In this document: one piece after another, positions 14,966 through 25,340 of the stretch
How positions within the stretch are numbered: position 1 is the stretch's first letter
Layout: each line of letters begins with the position of its first letter
Source of the DNA: Sphaerisporangium album
GTDB lineage: Bacteria; Actinomycetota; Actinomycetes; Streptosporangiales; Streptosporangiaceae
NCBI RefSeq assembly: GCF_003323745.1
Contig: NZ_QOIL01000026.1
Coordinates: forward strand, 62,001-126,000
DNA: 64,000 nt
Direction: 5' to 3'
Notes under the pieces: model-generated
What the model saw: only the letters and a program-made list of their open reading frames with translations
What the model was told of the DNA's origin: nothing
Database searches by the model: none
Position numbers and translations under genes: made by a program

Positions 14966-17289
14966 AATCGGCTGCGAAGAAGACGGAGTGCGCCGATGAG
15001 CACACCGAGCGGTCGGGTGACGAGGTGACCAAGGGGAAGGACTTCCCCGAGGCCCTGGAGGAACAGACCATAACGTTCCAGGCGATCGGGGTCGACGACG
15101 ACCTGGCCCCGGACGGCGCGTCCGGCGAAGACGCGCAGGCCCTCGCCGCCTCGGAGGGCGCGGACTCGGATGCGGTGGCCGGCGCTCCGGCTTCGCAGGC
15201 GCAGGACGAGCCGGAGAAGCCGGAAGAGCCCGCGACCACGGACGACGCCACGGCCGCGGAGGGCTCGGACGCCTCCGAGACGACATCGCCGGCCACGGAC
15301 GAAGCGGACGACACGGACGAACCGGACAGCGCCGAGGGGTCGGACGGCACGAAGGAATCGCAGGGCACGAAGGAATCGGACGCCACAGAGGGATCGGACG
15401 GCGCGGAGGGATCGGACGGCGCGGAGGGATCGGACGGCGCGGAGGGATCGGACGGCGCGGAGGGATCGGACGGCGCGGAGGGATCGGACGGCGCGGAGGG
15501 ATCGGACGGCGCGGAGCGAACGGCGTCGGCCGAGGACGTCCCGGAGGTCGTGGCCGAAACCCCGCCGGACCCGCCCGAGGAGTCCGCGCACGTCCGCGAG
15601 CTGCCGCTGCCCAAGCCCGTCTCCCGCGCCCTGACCGCCGCGCTCTCCAACCTCAAGAACAGCGTCACCGGCCTCCGGCTCGGCCTGGACGTGCCCGGGG
15701 TCGAGGACGCGCGCAAGGCCCAGGCCGAGATCCTCGCCCAGCTCGAGAACTACGTGATCCCGCGCGTGCACATGAGCGTCGCGCCCGCCCTGGTCGTCGT
15801 CGTCGGCTCCACGGGCGCGGGCAAGTCCACGCTGGTCAACACGCTCGCCGCGGCCAAGCTGAGCGCCACGGGAGTGCGCCGCCCCACCACCGGCACCCCC
15901 GTGCTGGCCTGCCACCCCGACGACCGCGACTGGTTCGCCAAGGGCGAGGTGCTCGGCGGCATGATCCGCGTCGACCGGCCCGGGACGGACGGCACGCTCG
16001 ACAGCCTCGTCCTGTCCTCCAGCGAGCGGCTGCCCCCGGGCGTGGCGCTGCTGGACACCCCGGACATCGACTCGGTGGTCGAGGCGCACCACGAGGTCGC
16101 CCACCGCATGCTCGACGCCGCCGACCTGTGGGTCTTCGTCACCACGGCCGCGCGGTACGCCGACGCCCCGTCCTGGAGCGTCTTACGCCGCGCCAAGGAA
16201 CGCGGCGCCCGCCTCGCCATCGTCCTGTCCCGCGTCCCCGTGAGGTCCCGGGACGTGATCGACAAGCACTTCGCCCGCATGCTGCAGGAGTACGGCCTCG
16301 GCGACGTCGAGCGCTTCGTGATCAACGAGTCGACGGTCACCGCCGGCCGCCTGCCCGAGGAGGAGGTCGCCGAGCTGCGCATGTGGCTGACCGAGCTCTC
16401 GGTGGACGGCCAGCGCCGCGAGCAGGCCATCCAGGCCACCCTCGACGGCGTGATGTCCAGCTTCCGCGCCCGCGTCCCCGCCCTCGCCCGGCACCTGGAG
16501 GCCCAGGTCGCCTTCCGCGCCGAGCTGCGGACGGACGTCGACGCCGCGTACATGGCCGCGCTCGCCGAGATCGACGAGGTCACCACCAACGGGTCGCTGC
16601 TGCGCGGGGAGGTCCTCGCCCGCTGGCAGGACTTCGCGGGCTCGGGCGACCTGATGCGCACCCTTCACATGCGCCGCCCCGGCCGCCTGGCCACCAAGGC
16701 GTCCCAGCAGGCCCCCGCCCGGTCGCGCGCCTTCAAGCACGCGCTGCGCGCGGCGCTGGAGTCCGTCATCGTCGCGGCCGGGCAGCGCGCGGCCGAGGAG
16801 GTCGTCACCCGGTGGCGGCAGCGCGACCGCGCCGGCGACCGCCTCGCCGCCACGCCGGGCCTCGGCCGGCCGTCGGAGGAGTTCGTCCGCAGGGTCGGCC
16901 GCATGGTCGGCGCCTGGCAGGAGCACGTGGTGGGCCTCGTCCGGACGGGCGGCGTGGCCAAGCGGTCGGTGGCCAAGCTGGTCTCCTTCGACGAGGAGTC
17001 ACTCTCGCTCGTCTTCATGATCGGCCTGCTGGGGTACGGGAGCTCGGAGGTCGCGGAGGCCTCGGGCACCGGCACGCTGCCCGAGCGGCTGCTGCGCGGC
17101 GTGCTCGGGGCCGACTCGCTGCGCACCATCGGCACCAGGGCGCGCAGCGACCTGCGCGCCCGCATCAGCCTCCTGTTCGACGAGGAGACCCTGAGATACG
17201 TGCAGGTGCTCGACGAGGCGGGAATCCCGGACGAAGCCGCCGCCAAGCGGCTCTACCAGGCAACGTACAACCTCGAGGTCGCCCGATGA
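14962..17289 (+). CDS. Dynamin/YfjP-like GTPase with an acidic repeat N terminus
   Basis: 775 residues, GTG start overlapping cysG (GTGA). Residues 1-205 are acidic and disordered, including seven exact GSDGAE repeats (residues 144-185). A GTPase domain follows, with Walker A GSTGAGKS at 282-289, switch-like threonines RRPTTGTP, and G3 LLDTPDID at about 361. The C-terminal 350 residues are mostly helical with a GLLGYGSSEVAEASG segment near the end. Bacterial dynamin-like pairs act in membrane remodelling and, in Streptomyces, sporulation septation; that role here is inference. The partner GTPase gene starts within its stop codon. Confidence 0.82.
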   Translation: MKSAAKKTECADEHTERSGDEVTKGKDFPEALEEQTITFQAIGVDDDLAPDGASGEDAQALAASEGADSDAVAGAPASQAQDEPEKPEEPATTDDATAAEGSDASETTSPATDEADDTDEPDSAEGSDGTKESQGTKESDATEGSDGAEGSDGAEGSDGAEGSDGAEGSDGAEGSDGAEGSDGAERTASAEDVPEVVAETPPDPPEESAHVRELPLPKPVSRALTAALSNLKNSVTGLRLGLDVPGVEDARKAQAEILAQLENYVIPRVHMSVAPALVVVVGSTGAGKSTLVNTLAAAKLSATGVRRPTTGTPVLACHPDDRDWFAKGEVLGGMIRVDRPGTDGTLDSLVLSSSERLPPGVALLDTPDIDSVVEAHHEVAHRMLDAADLWVFVTTAARYADAPSWSVLRRAKERGARLAIVLSRVPVRSRDVIDKHFARMLQEYGLGDVERFVINESTVTAGRLPEEEVAELRMWLTELSVDGQRREQAIQATLDGVMSSFRARVPALARHLEAQVAFRAELRTDVDAAYMAALAEIDEVTTNGSLLRGEVLARWQDFAGSGDLMRTLHMRRPGRLATKASQQAPARSRAFKHALRAALESVIVAAGQRAAEEVVTRWRQRDRAGDRLAATPGLGRPSEEFVRRVGRMVGAWQEHVVGLVRTGGVAKRSVAKLVSFDEESLSLVFMIGLLGYGSSEVAEASGTGTLPERLLRGVLGADSLRTIGTRARSDLRARISLLFDEETLRYVQVLDEAGIPDEAAAKRLYQATYNLEVAR
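15391..15516 (+). repeat. Seven perfect 18-bp tandem repeats inside the GTPase gene
   Basis: GGATCGGACGGCGCGGAG is repeated seven times without a mismatch (126 bp) and encodes GSDGAE each time. Degenerate units precede it (GSDGTKES, QGTKES, DATE). Perfect identity suggests recent slippage, and copy number is likely to vary between strains. Confidence 0.95.
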
Positions 17290-18935
17290 CGGTCAGCGGC
17301 GGACGTGCCGGGACGATGGAGACGAGAAGTGACCTGGGCCACCGCATGGCGGCCCTGGCGAAGGTCGTGGAGCTCGGCCCCGGCAGGGTCGACCCCGCGC
17401 TGATCGCCGAGGCGGGGCGGCTGCTGCTGCGCGCCGGCGATCGTCTCAAGCTGTCCGGCGAGCACACGGTGGTGGCGCTCGCGGGCGGCACGGGAAGCGG
17501 CAAGTCGTCGCTGTTCAACCGCGTCTCGGGGCTGGAGCTGTCCCCGACCGGGGTCCGCAGGCCGACCACCGCCCGGCCGCACGCCTGCGTGTGGGGCATC
17601 GACGGCGCCGGGCCGCTGCTCGACTGGCTGCAGATCCAGTGGCGCCACCGCTTCGCCCGCGCCAGCGCCCTTGACAGGGGCGAGAGCCAGCTCCACGGGC
17701 TGATCCTGCTCGACCTGCCCGACCACGATTCGATCCGCGCGATCACCGACCACGAGGCCGACCGGCTGATCCAGATCGCCGACGTCATCGTCTGGGTGCT
17801 CGACCCGCAGAAGTACGCCGACGCGGCGACTCACAGCAAGTACGTCGCCGAGCTCGCCGGGCACGAGGCGGTCACGGTGTTCGCGCTGAACCAGGCCGAC
17901 CGGCTGGCCCCCGAGGAGCTGGCCGAGTGCGTCGTGGACCTGTCCGACCTGCTCAAGCGGGAGGGCGTGCAGCACCCGCGCATCGTCCCGACCTCGGCGA
18001 CGACCGGCCGTGGGGTCAACAGCCTCAAGAGCGTGCTGGCCGAGTCGGTCGCCGGGCGCAGGGCCGCCGTCCAGCGCCTGGAGGCCGACCTCGACCGCGT
18101 CACGGCCCGGCTGACCAAGGTCATGCCCAAGGCCGAGGCCATGATGGTACAGCCCACGGTCGACCTCGCCCGTCAGGAGGGCCTGACCGACGCGCTGAGC
18201 GACGCGGTCGGCGTCCCGGCCGTCGGGGAGGCCATGGAGAACGTCTACGGGGTGCGGTCGCTCGACTGGGTCGGCTGGCCGTTCGCCCGCTGGGCCTCCC
18301 GCCTGCGTCCCGACCCCTTGAGTAGCCTGCGCATCGGCAATCTGCGTGACGAGATCAAGGCCGTGACGGCGGCCAAGGTCAGCGCCCAGCCCGCCGAGGT
18401 CGAGAACGCCGTGCACGCGCTGGCCGACGGGCTGACGTCCGGAATGCCCGAGGCTTGGCGCGACGGCGTCCGCGACGCCGCGCGCTCGCAGGTGAGCCGG
18501 CTGCCCGAGGTCCTGTCCGGAGAGCTGTCCGAGACCGCCCCGCGCCTGGACCGCGTGCCGGGGTGGTGGCGGCTGCTGAAGGTCTGGCAGTACCTGCTGG
18601 TGGCGCTGTTCGCCGCCGGGCTGGCCTGGGCCGCCGCCATCGTGGTGTACGGCGTGCTCAAGCTGGGGCAGCCCCCCGCCGACCTGCTCGGAGACGTCTC
18701 GGTGCTGCCCTGGCTCGGGGTGATGGTGGTCAGTGTGCTCGGGCTCGGCCTTCTGTCGGCCATCGCGAGCCGCAACTTCGTCGTGCTCGGCGCGGGCAAG
18801 GAGCGGGACCGGCTCGAACGCGACATGCGGCGGCGCATCTCGATCGTGTCGAAGGACATGGTGGTCAAGCCGGTGGAGCAGGAGCTCCAGCGGTACAACG
18901 AGTTCTTCGCCGCGCTCGCCGCCGCCCGGCGCTGA
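17286..18935 (+). CDS. Second dynamin/YfjP-like GTPase, membrane-anchored
   Basis: 549 residues, ATG overlapping the upstream stop (ATGA). Walker A GGTGSGKS is at 67-74, the switch region RRPTTARPHACVW at about 90, G3 LLDLPDHDS at about 140, and G4 ALNQADR at about 200. Two membrane helices lie close together at about residues 440-460 and 475-495, followed by a basic coiled tail (KERDRLERDMRRR). The soluble partner upstream and this membrane partner match the paired layout of bacterial dynamin-like systems such as Streptomyces DynA/DynB. Orthology is not proved here. Confidence 0.83.
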   Translation: MTVSGGRAGTMETRSDLGHRMAALAKVVELGPGRVDPALIAEAGRLLLRAGDRLKLSGEHTVVALAGGTGSGKSSLFNRVSGLELSPTGVRRPTTARPHACVWGIDGAGPLLDWLQIQWRHRFARASALDRGESQLHGLILLDLPDHDSIRAITDHEADRLIQIADVIVWVLDPQKYADAATHSKYVAELAGHEAVTVFALNQADRLAPEELAECVVDLSDLLKREGVQHPRIVPTSATTGRGVNSLKSVLAESVAGRRAAVQRLEADLDRVTARLTKVMPKAEAMMVQPTVDLARQEGLTDALSDAVGVPAVGEAMENVYGVRSLDWVGWPFARWASRLRPDPLSSLRIGNLRDEIKAVTAAKVSAQPAEVENAVHALADGLTSGMPEAWRDGVRDAARSQVSRLPEVLSGELSETAPRLDRVPGWWRLLKVWQYLLVALFAAGLAWAAAIVVYGVLKLGQPPADLLGDVSVLPWLGVMVVSVLGLGLLSAIASRNFVVLGAGKERDRLERDMRRRISIVSKDMVVKPVEQELQRYNEFFAALAAARR

Positions 18936-18986
18936 CGGTCTCCTCCGCGCGCGCCCGCGCGTGATCTCCCGCCGTCCCGCGGCCGG

Positions 18987-18995
18987 TTGTCCACA
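18987..18995 (+). promoter_or_regulatory. Single DnaA-box-like site upstream of the ssb paralogue
   Basis: TTGTCCACA matches the actinomycete DnaA-box consensus exactly. A half-match (ATCCACA) follows at 19020-19026. Two sites are far too few for an origin; regulation of the ssb paralogue or chance are both possible. Confidence 0.35.
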
Positions 18996-19120
18996 GCCGG
19001 GCGCGCGGCGTGGCGAACCATCCACAGAACGTGGTTCGGCAATCATGGAGGGTGACGGGCCGGGCCAAGCTGACTCCCATGCCGGTGGAGACGGTCCGCC
19101 GGCCCGCCATGGGAGGCACG

Positions 19121-19630
19121 ATGAACGACATCTACATCACGCTGAGCGGAAACGTCATCGCCGAACCCCGGCAGTTCGCCGGTGACAACGGCCTTCGCGC
19201 CACGTCGCTGCGGCTCGCCTCCACGCCGCGCCTCTACGACAGGTCCAGCCGGTCCTGGTACGACGGCGAGACCACTTACTACACCGTCCGCTGCTACCGG
19301 GTGCTGGCCGAGAACGTCGCCCGGTGCGTCAGGCCCGGTCAGCCCATCGTCGTGCACGGCAGGCTGCGCGTCCGCTCCTTCGAGCGCGACGGCAGGCGGG
19401 GGGCGGTGCCCGAGGTGGAGGCCATCTCCGTCGGCCACGATCTGCGCCGGGGCGTGAGCACCTTCGAGAAGTCGCAGCGGACGGCCGCCGGGGCCGGTGC
19501 GCCGGTCACGGCGGCGGCCGGTGTGCCGGAGACGACGGGCGGTGACCTCCAGGCGCCGCCGGCCTCCGGCCCCGCCGACGAGGCGCCGCCCGGCGAGGTG
19601 ATCGAGGCGGCCGGGCGTCTGGCCGCCTGA
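19121..19630 (+). CDS. Single-stranded DNA-binding protein paralogue
   Basis: 169 residues from the ATG at 19121, with GGGAGG 5 nt upstream; the longer frame from 19010 has no ribosome-binding site. Residues 4-105 are an OB fold of the SSB family (IYITLSGNVIAEPRQFAGDN, TTYYTVRCYRVLAENVARCV, GQPIVVHGRLRVRSFERDG). The tail is Ala/Pro/Glu-rich and ends in AAGRLAA. It therefore lacks the acidic DDDIPF-type tip that recruits partners in housekeeping SSB. This marks it as the secondary SSB seen in sporulating actinomycetes (inference). An 8-bp inverted repeat overlaps the stop codon. Confidence 0.86.
   Translation: MNDIYITLSGNVIAEPRQFAGDNGLRATSLRLASTPRLYDRSSRSWYDGETTYYTVRCYRVLAENVARCVRPGQPIVVHGRLRVRSFERDGRRGAVPEVEAISVGHDLRRGVSTFEKSQRTAAGAGAPVTAAAGVPETTGGDLQAPPASGPADEAPPGEVIEAAGRLAA
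19605..19628 (+). terminator. Hairpin overlapping the ssb stop codon
   Basis: Arms AGGCGGCC and GGCCGCCT (8 bp, 8-nt loop), ending one base before the last stop-codon base. No T-run follows; it is a modest terminator candidate. Confidence 0.4.
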
Positions 19631-20003
19631 GCTCCCTGGCAGCTCCGCTTCTTGACGGTTCCTTGCCAGAGTGCGCCGCCTGTGGTCAGGTCGGCGTGCC
19701 CAACGGGGCGGAGCTTGGGGCGGCGCGCCGGTCGAGGGGCCGCCGTGGGTCATGTGTGGGTGCGTCTGATCAGGTCCAGATGACGCCTCGCACCATGGCT
19801 GCTCCTTTCCCGCAGGGGAGCCGCTCGTCGTGGAGCGGTCGGTTCTCGGCCTGGGCCTCCAATCGGTGGAGGCGTGGCCGCAGTGCTCCAACGTAGCGGT
19901 TCTCGTCGCGGGCCGCACACTCTGCGACTATTGTGTTACACATCGTGAGACGTACAGTCGAGACTTCGAACCCGTCCGGACGGATGTGAGCTTGGGGGAT
20001 GCG
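19631..20003 (+). other. 373-bp gap upstream of the diguanylate cyclase gene
   Basis: The gap is less GC-rich near its right end, where TGTGTTACACA (TGTG-TTA-CACA) lies about 75 bp before the cyclase start and may be an operator. On the minus strand at 19770-19796 a nine-codon ORF (MVRGVIWT) has a perfect AAAGGAG spaced 6 nt from its ATG. I see no other gene here. Confidence 0.5.
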
Positions 20004-21308
20004 ATGACGGCGCTCGGTCATTCCTCGGACGAGTCACGCGGCGGCGTGCAATCGCTGGCCGACCGCTGGCCGTTGCTGGCTCAGCCGACCATGCTGGTCC
20101 TCTATCTCTGCGCGACCGTGGGCCTCGCCGCGGGCGCGGCGGGCTACCTCGCCGTGTCGACCGAGTTCCGCTGGTCGGAGTTCCTGACCTTCCTGGCCCT
20201 GGTGGCCTGCGGGGCCGTCTGCATCGAGGCGACCCGCCGGCTCGGCATGCCGGCCGGTGTCTCCCGCGACCTGCTCTCCGCGTGGTGGCTCCCGGTCGCG
20301 CTCCTGCTGCCCCCGGTGTACGCCCTGCTGGCGCCCCTGCCGCTGCAGTTCCTGCTGCAGATCCGGGTCAGGGCCACGGTGCTCTACCGCCGGGTGTTCA
20401 GCGCGGCGGCGATCGGCCTCGCGGCCGGCGTCGCGTCCATGGTCTTCCACGCCTTCGTGCGCGCCCCGACGGGGCCCTCGCTCGGCGCGGGCGGCCCGAT
20501 CGCGCTGGCCGTGGGCTGCGCGGTGCTGTTCACCGTGCTCAACACCGCCCTGATCGCCGTCGCCCTGCAGATCTCCGACCCCGACTCCCGGTGGCGCGAC
20601 GTCCTGTGGGACCGCGAGCGCGTGATCCTCGACGTCGTCGAGCTCTGCCTCGGCGTCCTGGTCGCCATCGCCTGCTGGGTCAGCCCTCTGCTGCTGGTGC
20701 TCACGCTCCCGCCGGTGGTGCTCCTGCAACGAAGCCTGCTGCACGCCCAGCTCAAGGCCGCCGCCCGCACCGACGCCAAGACCGGCCTGCTCAACGCGAC
20801 GGCCTGGCAGCGGGAGGCCGACACCGAGATCGTCCGCGCCCGGCGCACCGGCGAGACGCTCGCGCTCCTGATCGTCGACATCGACCACTTCAAACGGGTC
20901 AACGACACCTACGGCCACCTGGTCGGCGACCAGGTGCTCGCGGGCGTCGCCACGGCCCTGCGCAGCCAGCTCCGCGAATACGACGTCGTCGGAAGGTTCG
21001 GCGGCGAGGAGTTCGTGGTCCTGCTGCCCGGTGCGGACGTCACCGAGGCCCGCCGCGTGGCCGAGCGCCTGCGCTCCCGCGTCGGCAGGATGGCCATCCC
21101 GGTCGACGACGCGATGATCACCGTCACGGTGTCGGCGGGCGTGGCCATCATGAGCGTCCACGGCGACGATCTGATCGAGCTGCTCGCCGCGGCCGATCTC
21201 GCTCTCTACCGGGCCAAGGAGCTCGGCCGCGACCGCATCTGCCTGCCGGTCGCCCCCGTCCCGCCGCCTCGTGCGCGAGCGGACAACTCCGACGGTGGAA
21301 TCCCCTAG
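20004..21308 (+). CDS. Membrane-bound diguanylate cyclase (GGDEF)
   Basis: 434 residues from the ATG at 20004, 5 nt after GGGGGA; the frame is open further upstream without a ribosome-binding site. About seven hydrophobic segments fill residues 20-245. The GGDEF domain spans about 255-420 with LIVDIDHFKRVNDTYGHLVGD, the active-site loop GGEEF (333-337) and an inhibitory I-site REYD (324-327) at the correct 5-residue distance. It should make c-di-GMP from two GTP and be product-inhibited. In actinomycetes c-di-GMP acts through BldD to hold back sporulation. No EAL domain is present. Confidence 0.93.
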   Translation: MTALGHSSDESRGGVQSLADRWPLLAQPTMLVLYLCATVGLAAGAAGYLAVSTEFRWSEFLTFLALVACGAVCIEATRRLGMPAGVSRDLLSAWWLPVALLLPPVYALLAPLPLQFLLQIRVRATVLYRRVFSAAAIGLAAGVASMVFHAFVRAPTGPSLGAGGPIALAVGCAVLFTVLNTALIAVALQISDPDSRWRDVLWDRERVILDVVELCLGVLVAIACWVSPLLLVLTLPPVVLLQRSLLHAQLKAAARTDAKTGLLNATAWQREADTEIVRARRTGETLALLIVDIDHFKRVNDTYGHLVGDQVLAGVATALRSQLREYDVVGRFGGEEFVVLLPGADVTEARRVAERLRSRVGRMAIPVDDAMITVTVSAGVAIMSVHGDDLIELLAAADLALYRAKELGRDRICLPVAPVPPPRARADNSDGGIP

Positions 21309-21318
21309 TCTTAGGAGC

Positions 21319-22983
<1,665 letters not shown>

Positions 22984-23014
22984 GCTGTTCGGGGCGCGGC
23001 GGTGCTTCCGGAGT

Positions 23015-23055
23015 CGTCGCGCGGAAGGGTGAGAGACGATCCCTTCCGCGCGACG
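23015..23055 (+). terminator. Terminator of ettA
   Basis: Perfect 15-bp inverted repeat (arms 23015-23029 and 23041-23055) with an 11-nt loop, 31 bp after the ettA stop. It lies between the convergent ettA and globin genes and may serve both. Confidence 0.8.
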
Positions 23056-23127
23056 GTGTCGGGGCGGGCATGCGCACCACGTCGTGGTCGGACGGCCTGA
23101 GTTCGACCCTGAGCCGTGAAACGGCCG

Positions 23128-23155
23128 CGTGGTTCAGTGGGCGTGGTTCAGTGGG
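23128..23155. repeat. 14-bp tandem duplication at the 3' end of the globin gene
   Basis: CGTGGTTCAGTGGG occurs twice in tandem (23128-23141, 23142-23155). Each unit carries a TGA stop on the minus strand, so the coding end of the globin gene is unaffected. Confidence 0.8.
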
Positions 23156-23546
23156 CGTTGATGAGGCTCTGCGCGGCGTACTCCAGGTAGTTCCAGAGCT
23201 TGGCCTCCAGCTCGCCGGGGAGCTCCAGGGACTCGACGGCGTCGCGCATGTGGCGCAGCCAGGCGTCCCGTTCGGCATGGCCGATCACGAACGGCGCGTG
23301 CCGCATGCGCAGCCGGGGGTGCCCGCGGCGCTCGCCGTACGTGTTCGGGCCGCCCCAGTACTGGATGAGGAACAGGCGCAGGCGCTCCTCGGCCCCCTCG
23401 AGGTCCTCTTCGGGGTACAGCGGGCGCAGCAGCGGGTCGTCGGCGACGCCTTGGTAGAAGCGGTGCACGAGGCGTTCGAAAGCCTCTGAGCCGCCCACGG
23501 CGTCGTAGAAGGACATGGATTCCGGAGGAGTAGCGGACACGTTCAC
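23148..23546 (-). CDS. glbO: Group II truncated haemoglobin (GlbO-like)
   Basis: 132 residues if the GTG at 23546 is used; GTG 23540 and ATG 23516 (MSFYDAVGG, closest to the family start) are alternatives, and no option has a good ribosome-binding site. Motifs are diagnostic: [29 protein letters not shown], the heme-pocket [15 protein letters not shown], and the proximal histidine in [11 protein letters not shown]. GlbO-type globins bind O2 tightly and may handle O2 or NO chemistry at the membrane. The gene lies 8 bp downstream of the MscS stop and is probably co-transcribed with it. Confidence 0.9.
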   Translation of the reverse strand: MNVSATPPESMSFYDAVGGSEAFERLVHRFYQGVADDPLLRPLYPEEDLEGAEERLRLFLIQYWGGPNTYGERRGHPRLRMRHAPFVIGHAERDAWLRHMRDAVESLELPGELEAKLWNYLEYAAQSLINAH

Positions 23547-23554
23547 CAGCCTAC

Positions 23555-24559
23555 TCAGACCCCGGCGAGGGGAATGCCCGCGCGGTCCAGCGTCATCTTG
23601 ACCCGCATGCGCATCTCGCGGGCGACCTCGGCCTGCTGCGACGGCACGGTCTTCACGCTGATCCTGAAGATCATCGCCTTGTCGGAGATCTGCTCCAGCC
23701 CGTACACCTGGGGCTCCTCGACGATCGCGATGTCGCGGAGGTTCGGGTCGTTCCAGACGTCCTCGGCGATGCCCTTGAGGACGTCCCGTATGCCAGAGAT
23801 GTCGGCCTCGTAGGCCACCGGCACGTCGACGACGGCCCGCGACCACCCCTGCGACTCGTTGCCGACCCGGGTGATCGTGCCGTTGCGGACGTACCAGACC
23901 CGGCCGTCGACGTCGCGCAGGCGGGTGATGCGCAGCGTCACGGCCTCAACGGTGCCGACCGCCATCCCGGTGTCGATCAGGTCGCCGACCCCGTACTGGT
24001 CCTCGACCAGCATGAACATGCCGGCGATGAAGTCCTTGACCAGCTCCTGGGCGCCGAAGCCGACCGCGACGCCGAGGATGCCGACGCTGGTCAGGATGGG
24101 GGCGAGGTCGAGGCCGAAGCGGCTGAGCACCATGAGCCCGGCGGTGCCGAAGACGATGGCGGTGATCAGGCTGTTGAGGACGGACCCAAGGGTCTCGGCC
24201 CGCTGCCGCCTCCGCTCGGTGATCACGGCCGTGGTGGCGTCCACGGGCTGCGCCCGGAAGCGCAGGCGCTCGGGCATGACGCCGTCGGCGGCGCGGCGGA
24301 TCACGCGGTCGACCACCCGGTGGAGCAGTTTCCGCACGATGAGGGCGATCGCCATGATCAGGACGATGCCGATGATCCAGGCCACCGGGGACGCCCAGTC
24401 GGCGGGTAGCACGCTCAGCAGCATGCCACAGAAGGGGTTGTCATTACTGCTACCTGCGCATGTCTTCATGAGTTGTTGCACGGTGTCGCCCACATCGGGG
24501 ATGACGTCATCGGGCGACGGAGAGGAAGACGGGGAGGGGCTAGGGTCCGGCAGGAACAC
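23555..24559 (-). CDS. mscS: MscS-family mechanosensitive channel
   Basis: 334 residues from a GTG at 24559 with AAGGGG upstream; the frame is open to 24856 but that stretch is Pro/Arg-rich, non-family sequence. A Pro/Ser-rich lead precedes three membrane helices at about residues 45-65, 105-125 and 130-155. The pore helix has the glycine/alanine pattern [20 protein letters not shown]. The cytosolic beta domain begins with [26 protein letters not shown]. It releases solutes under hypo-osmotic shock. Length fits the small MscS class. Confidence 0.9.
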   Translation of the reverse strand: MFLPDPSPSPSSSPSPDDVIPDVGDTVQQLMKTCAGSSNDNPFCGMLLSVLPADWASPVAWIIGIVLIMAIALIVRKLLHRVVDRVIRRAADGVMPERLRFRAQPVDATTAVITERRRQRAETLGSVLNSLITAIVFGTAGLMVLSRFGLDLAPILTSVGILGVAVGFGAQELVKDFIAGMFMLVEDQYGVGDLIDTGMAVGTVEAVTLRITRLRDVDGRVWYVRNGTITRVGNESQGWSRAVVDVPVAYEADISGIRDVLKGIAEDVWNDPNLRDIAIVEEPQVYGLEQISDKAMIFRISVKTVPSQQAEVAREMRMRVKMTLDRAGIPLAGV

Positions 24560-25070
24560 GCGGTTTGATCCCCTTCGGATCGGGTCGGTCGGCGAAGACG
24601 ATGTCGGTCCTTGACCTAGAGAAAACGGTACTTGACCGAAGCGACTCCGCCGACCGGCCCGGCCGACGTCACACCGCGCCGGGGAAGACGGGAGTGCCCG
24701 GCCCGGGCCGCGGAGGGCGGGCCCGGACACCCCGGTGACGTACGGCCCGGGCGGGACACGCACCCGGAAGCGTGTCCCGCGCCGTTTCCGATCGGGGGAT
24801 CCCCGATCACCGCCGGCCGCGGAGGTCATCCGCGCCGGTGGCGGCTTTGCGATCATGAAGATGCGTCGGGTGACTGCTGTTCGATCAGGATCGTGCGTCC
24901 AGTGGCCGCTCTCCGATCATCGATATACGGAGCCGGCGGGGCGCCCAGCGCTCCGGTGGCTGTGTCGCCACAGGCCGGAGCGCTCCGCACCGGACGCCCC
25001 GCCGACCCGAAGAGCCGCGGTGTGACACAGGCGGACGCGATGACTGCGCTGCACCACGCCCGCCTCGTGC
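24560..25070. other. 511-bp gap with two hairpins between mscS and a small hypothetical gene
   Basis: The gap holds no convincing gene; its short open frames have Arg/Pro-rich, non-protein-like composition. One perfect 11-bp hairpin is at 24751-24780. A larger nested hairpin at 24938-25000 has outer arms GGGGCG/CGCCCC and a middle stem AGCGCTCCGG/CCGGAGCGCT. The two may terminate the flanking genes or mark a structured RNA. Confidence 0.5.
24751..24780. terminator. Perfect 11-bp hairpin
   Basis: Arms GCGGGACACGC (24751-24761) and GCGTGTCCCGC (24770-24780), 8-nt loop. It lies upstream of mscS and downstream of no gene on the plus strand, so its role is unclear; a terminator for read-through is the simplest view. 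Confidence 0.5.
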
Positions 25071-25340
25071 CTATTCGCTCACCGCGGCCAGCACTCGGGC
25101 GACCTTGGTCGCCGCGCCCGCCGGGTCGTCGGCCGTGTGCATGCGCTCGCCCCACGACCACCAGAAGTATGCGGGGGCCGCCTGCGCGCGGTAGGTGACG
25201 TTCTCGGCCAGGCTCGTGGCGTTCGGATTGATCACGCGGACGAACGCCCGTCCCGACTGTGTGCGCACCACCCTGGCGAGCAGCCCACGAGCGTCGAGCT
25301 CATCGGCCAGTCGTTCCAGGTGCTGGAAGCTGTCGTCCAC
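25071..25340 (-). CDS. Small actinobacterial protein of unknown function
   Basis: 89 residues from a GTG at 25340, with a strong GAGGGAAGG 6 nt upstream; a longer frame from the TTG at 25412 has no ribosome-binding site. The pattern is familiar from many actinomycete genomes: an amphipathic N-terminal helix (HLERLADELDARGL), VVRTQSGRAFVRVINPNA, an aromatic FWWSWGERM motif, and a closing AAGAATKVARVL helix. Such proteins often stand divergently beside XRE-type regulators, as here. No function is established to my knowledge. Confidence 0.72.
   Translation of the reverse strand: MDDSFQHLERLADELDARGLLARVVRTQSGRAFVRVINPNATSLAENVTYRAQAAPAYFWWSWGERMHTADDPAGAATKVARVLAAVSE

Noticed and set aside
15391-15516. 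CRISPR array
   Set aside because: Repeats are contiguous, have no spacers, and are in frame with the protein; no cas genes are in the window.
15170-15634. Long Arg-rich frames (both strands) with repeated RRDRTA- or SLRAVR-type units
   Set aside because: They are out-of-frame translations of the 18-bp tandem repeats in the GTPase gene; the GSDGAE frame carries the GTPase domain.
18987-19026. Replication origin near the ssb paralogue
   Set aside because: Only one exact DnaA box and one half-site; no dnaA/dnaN genes or AT-rich unwinding region.
24735-25025. Plus-strand 96-codon frame in the mscS upstream gap
   Set aside because: Arg/Pro/Gly-rich, no ribosome-binding site, and overlaps both hairpins.
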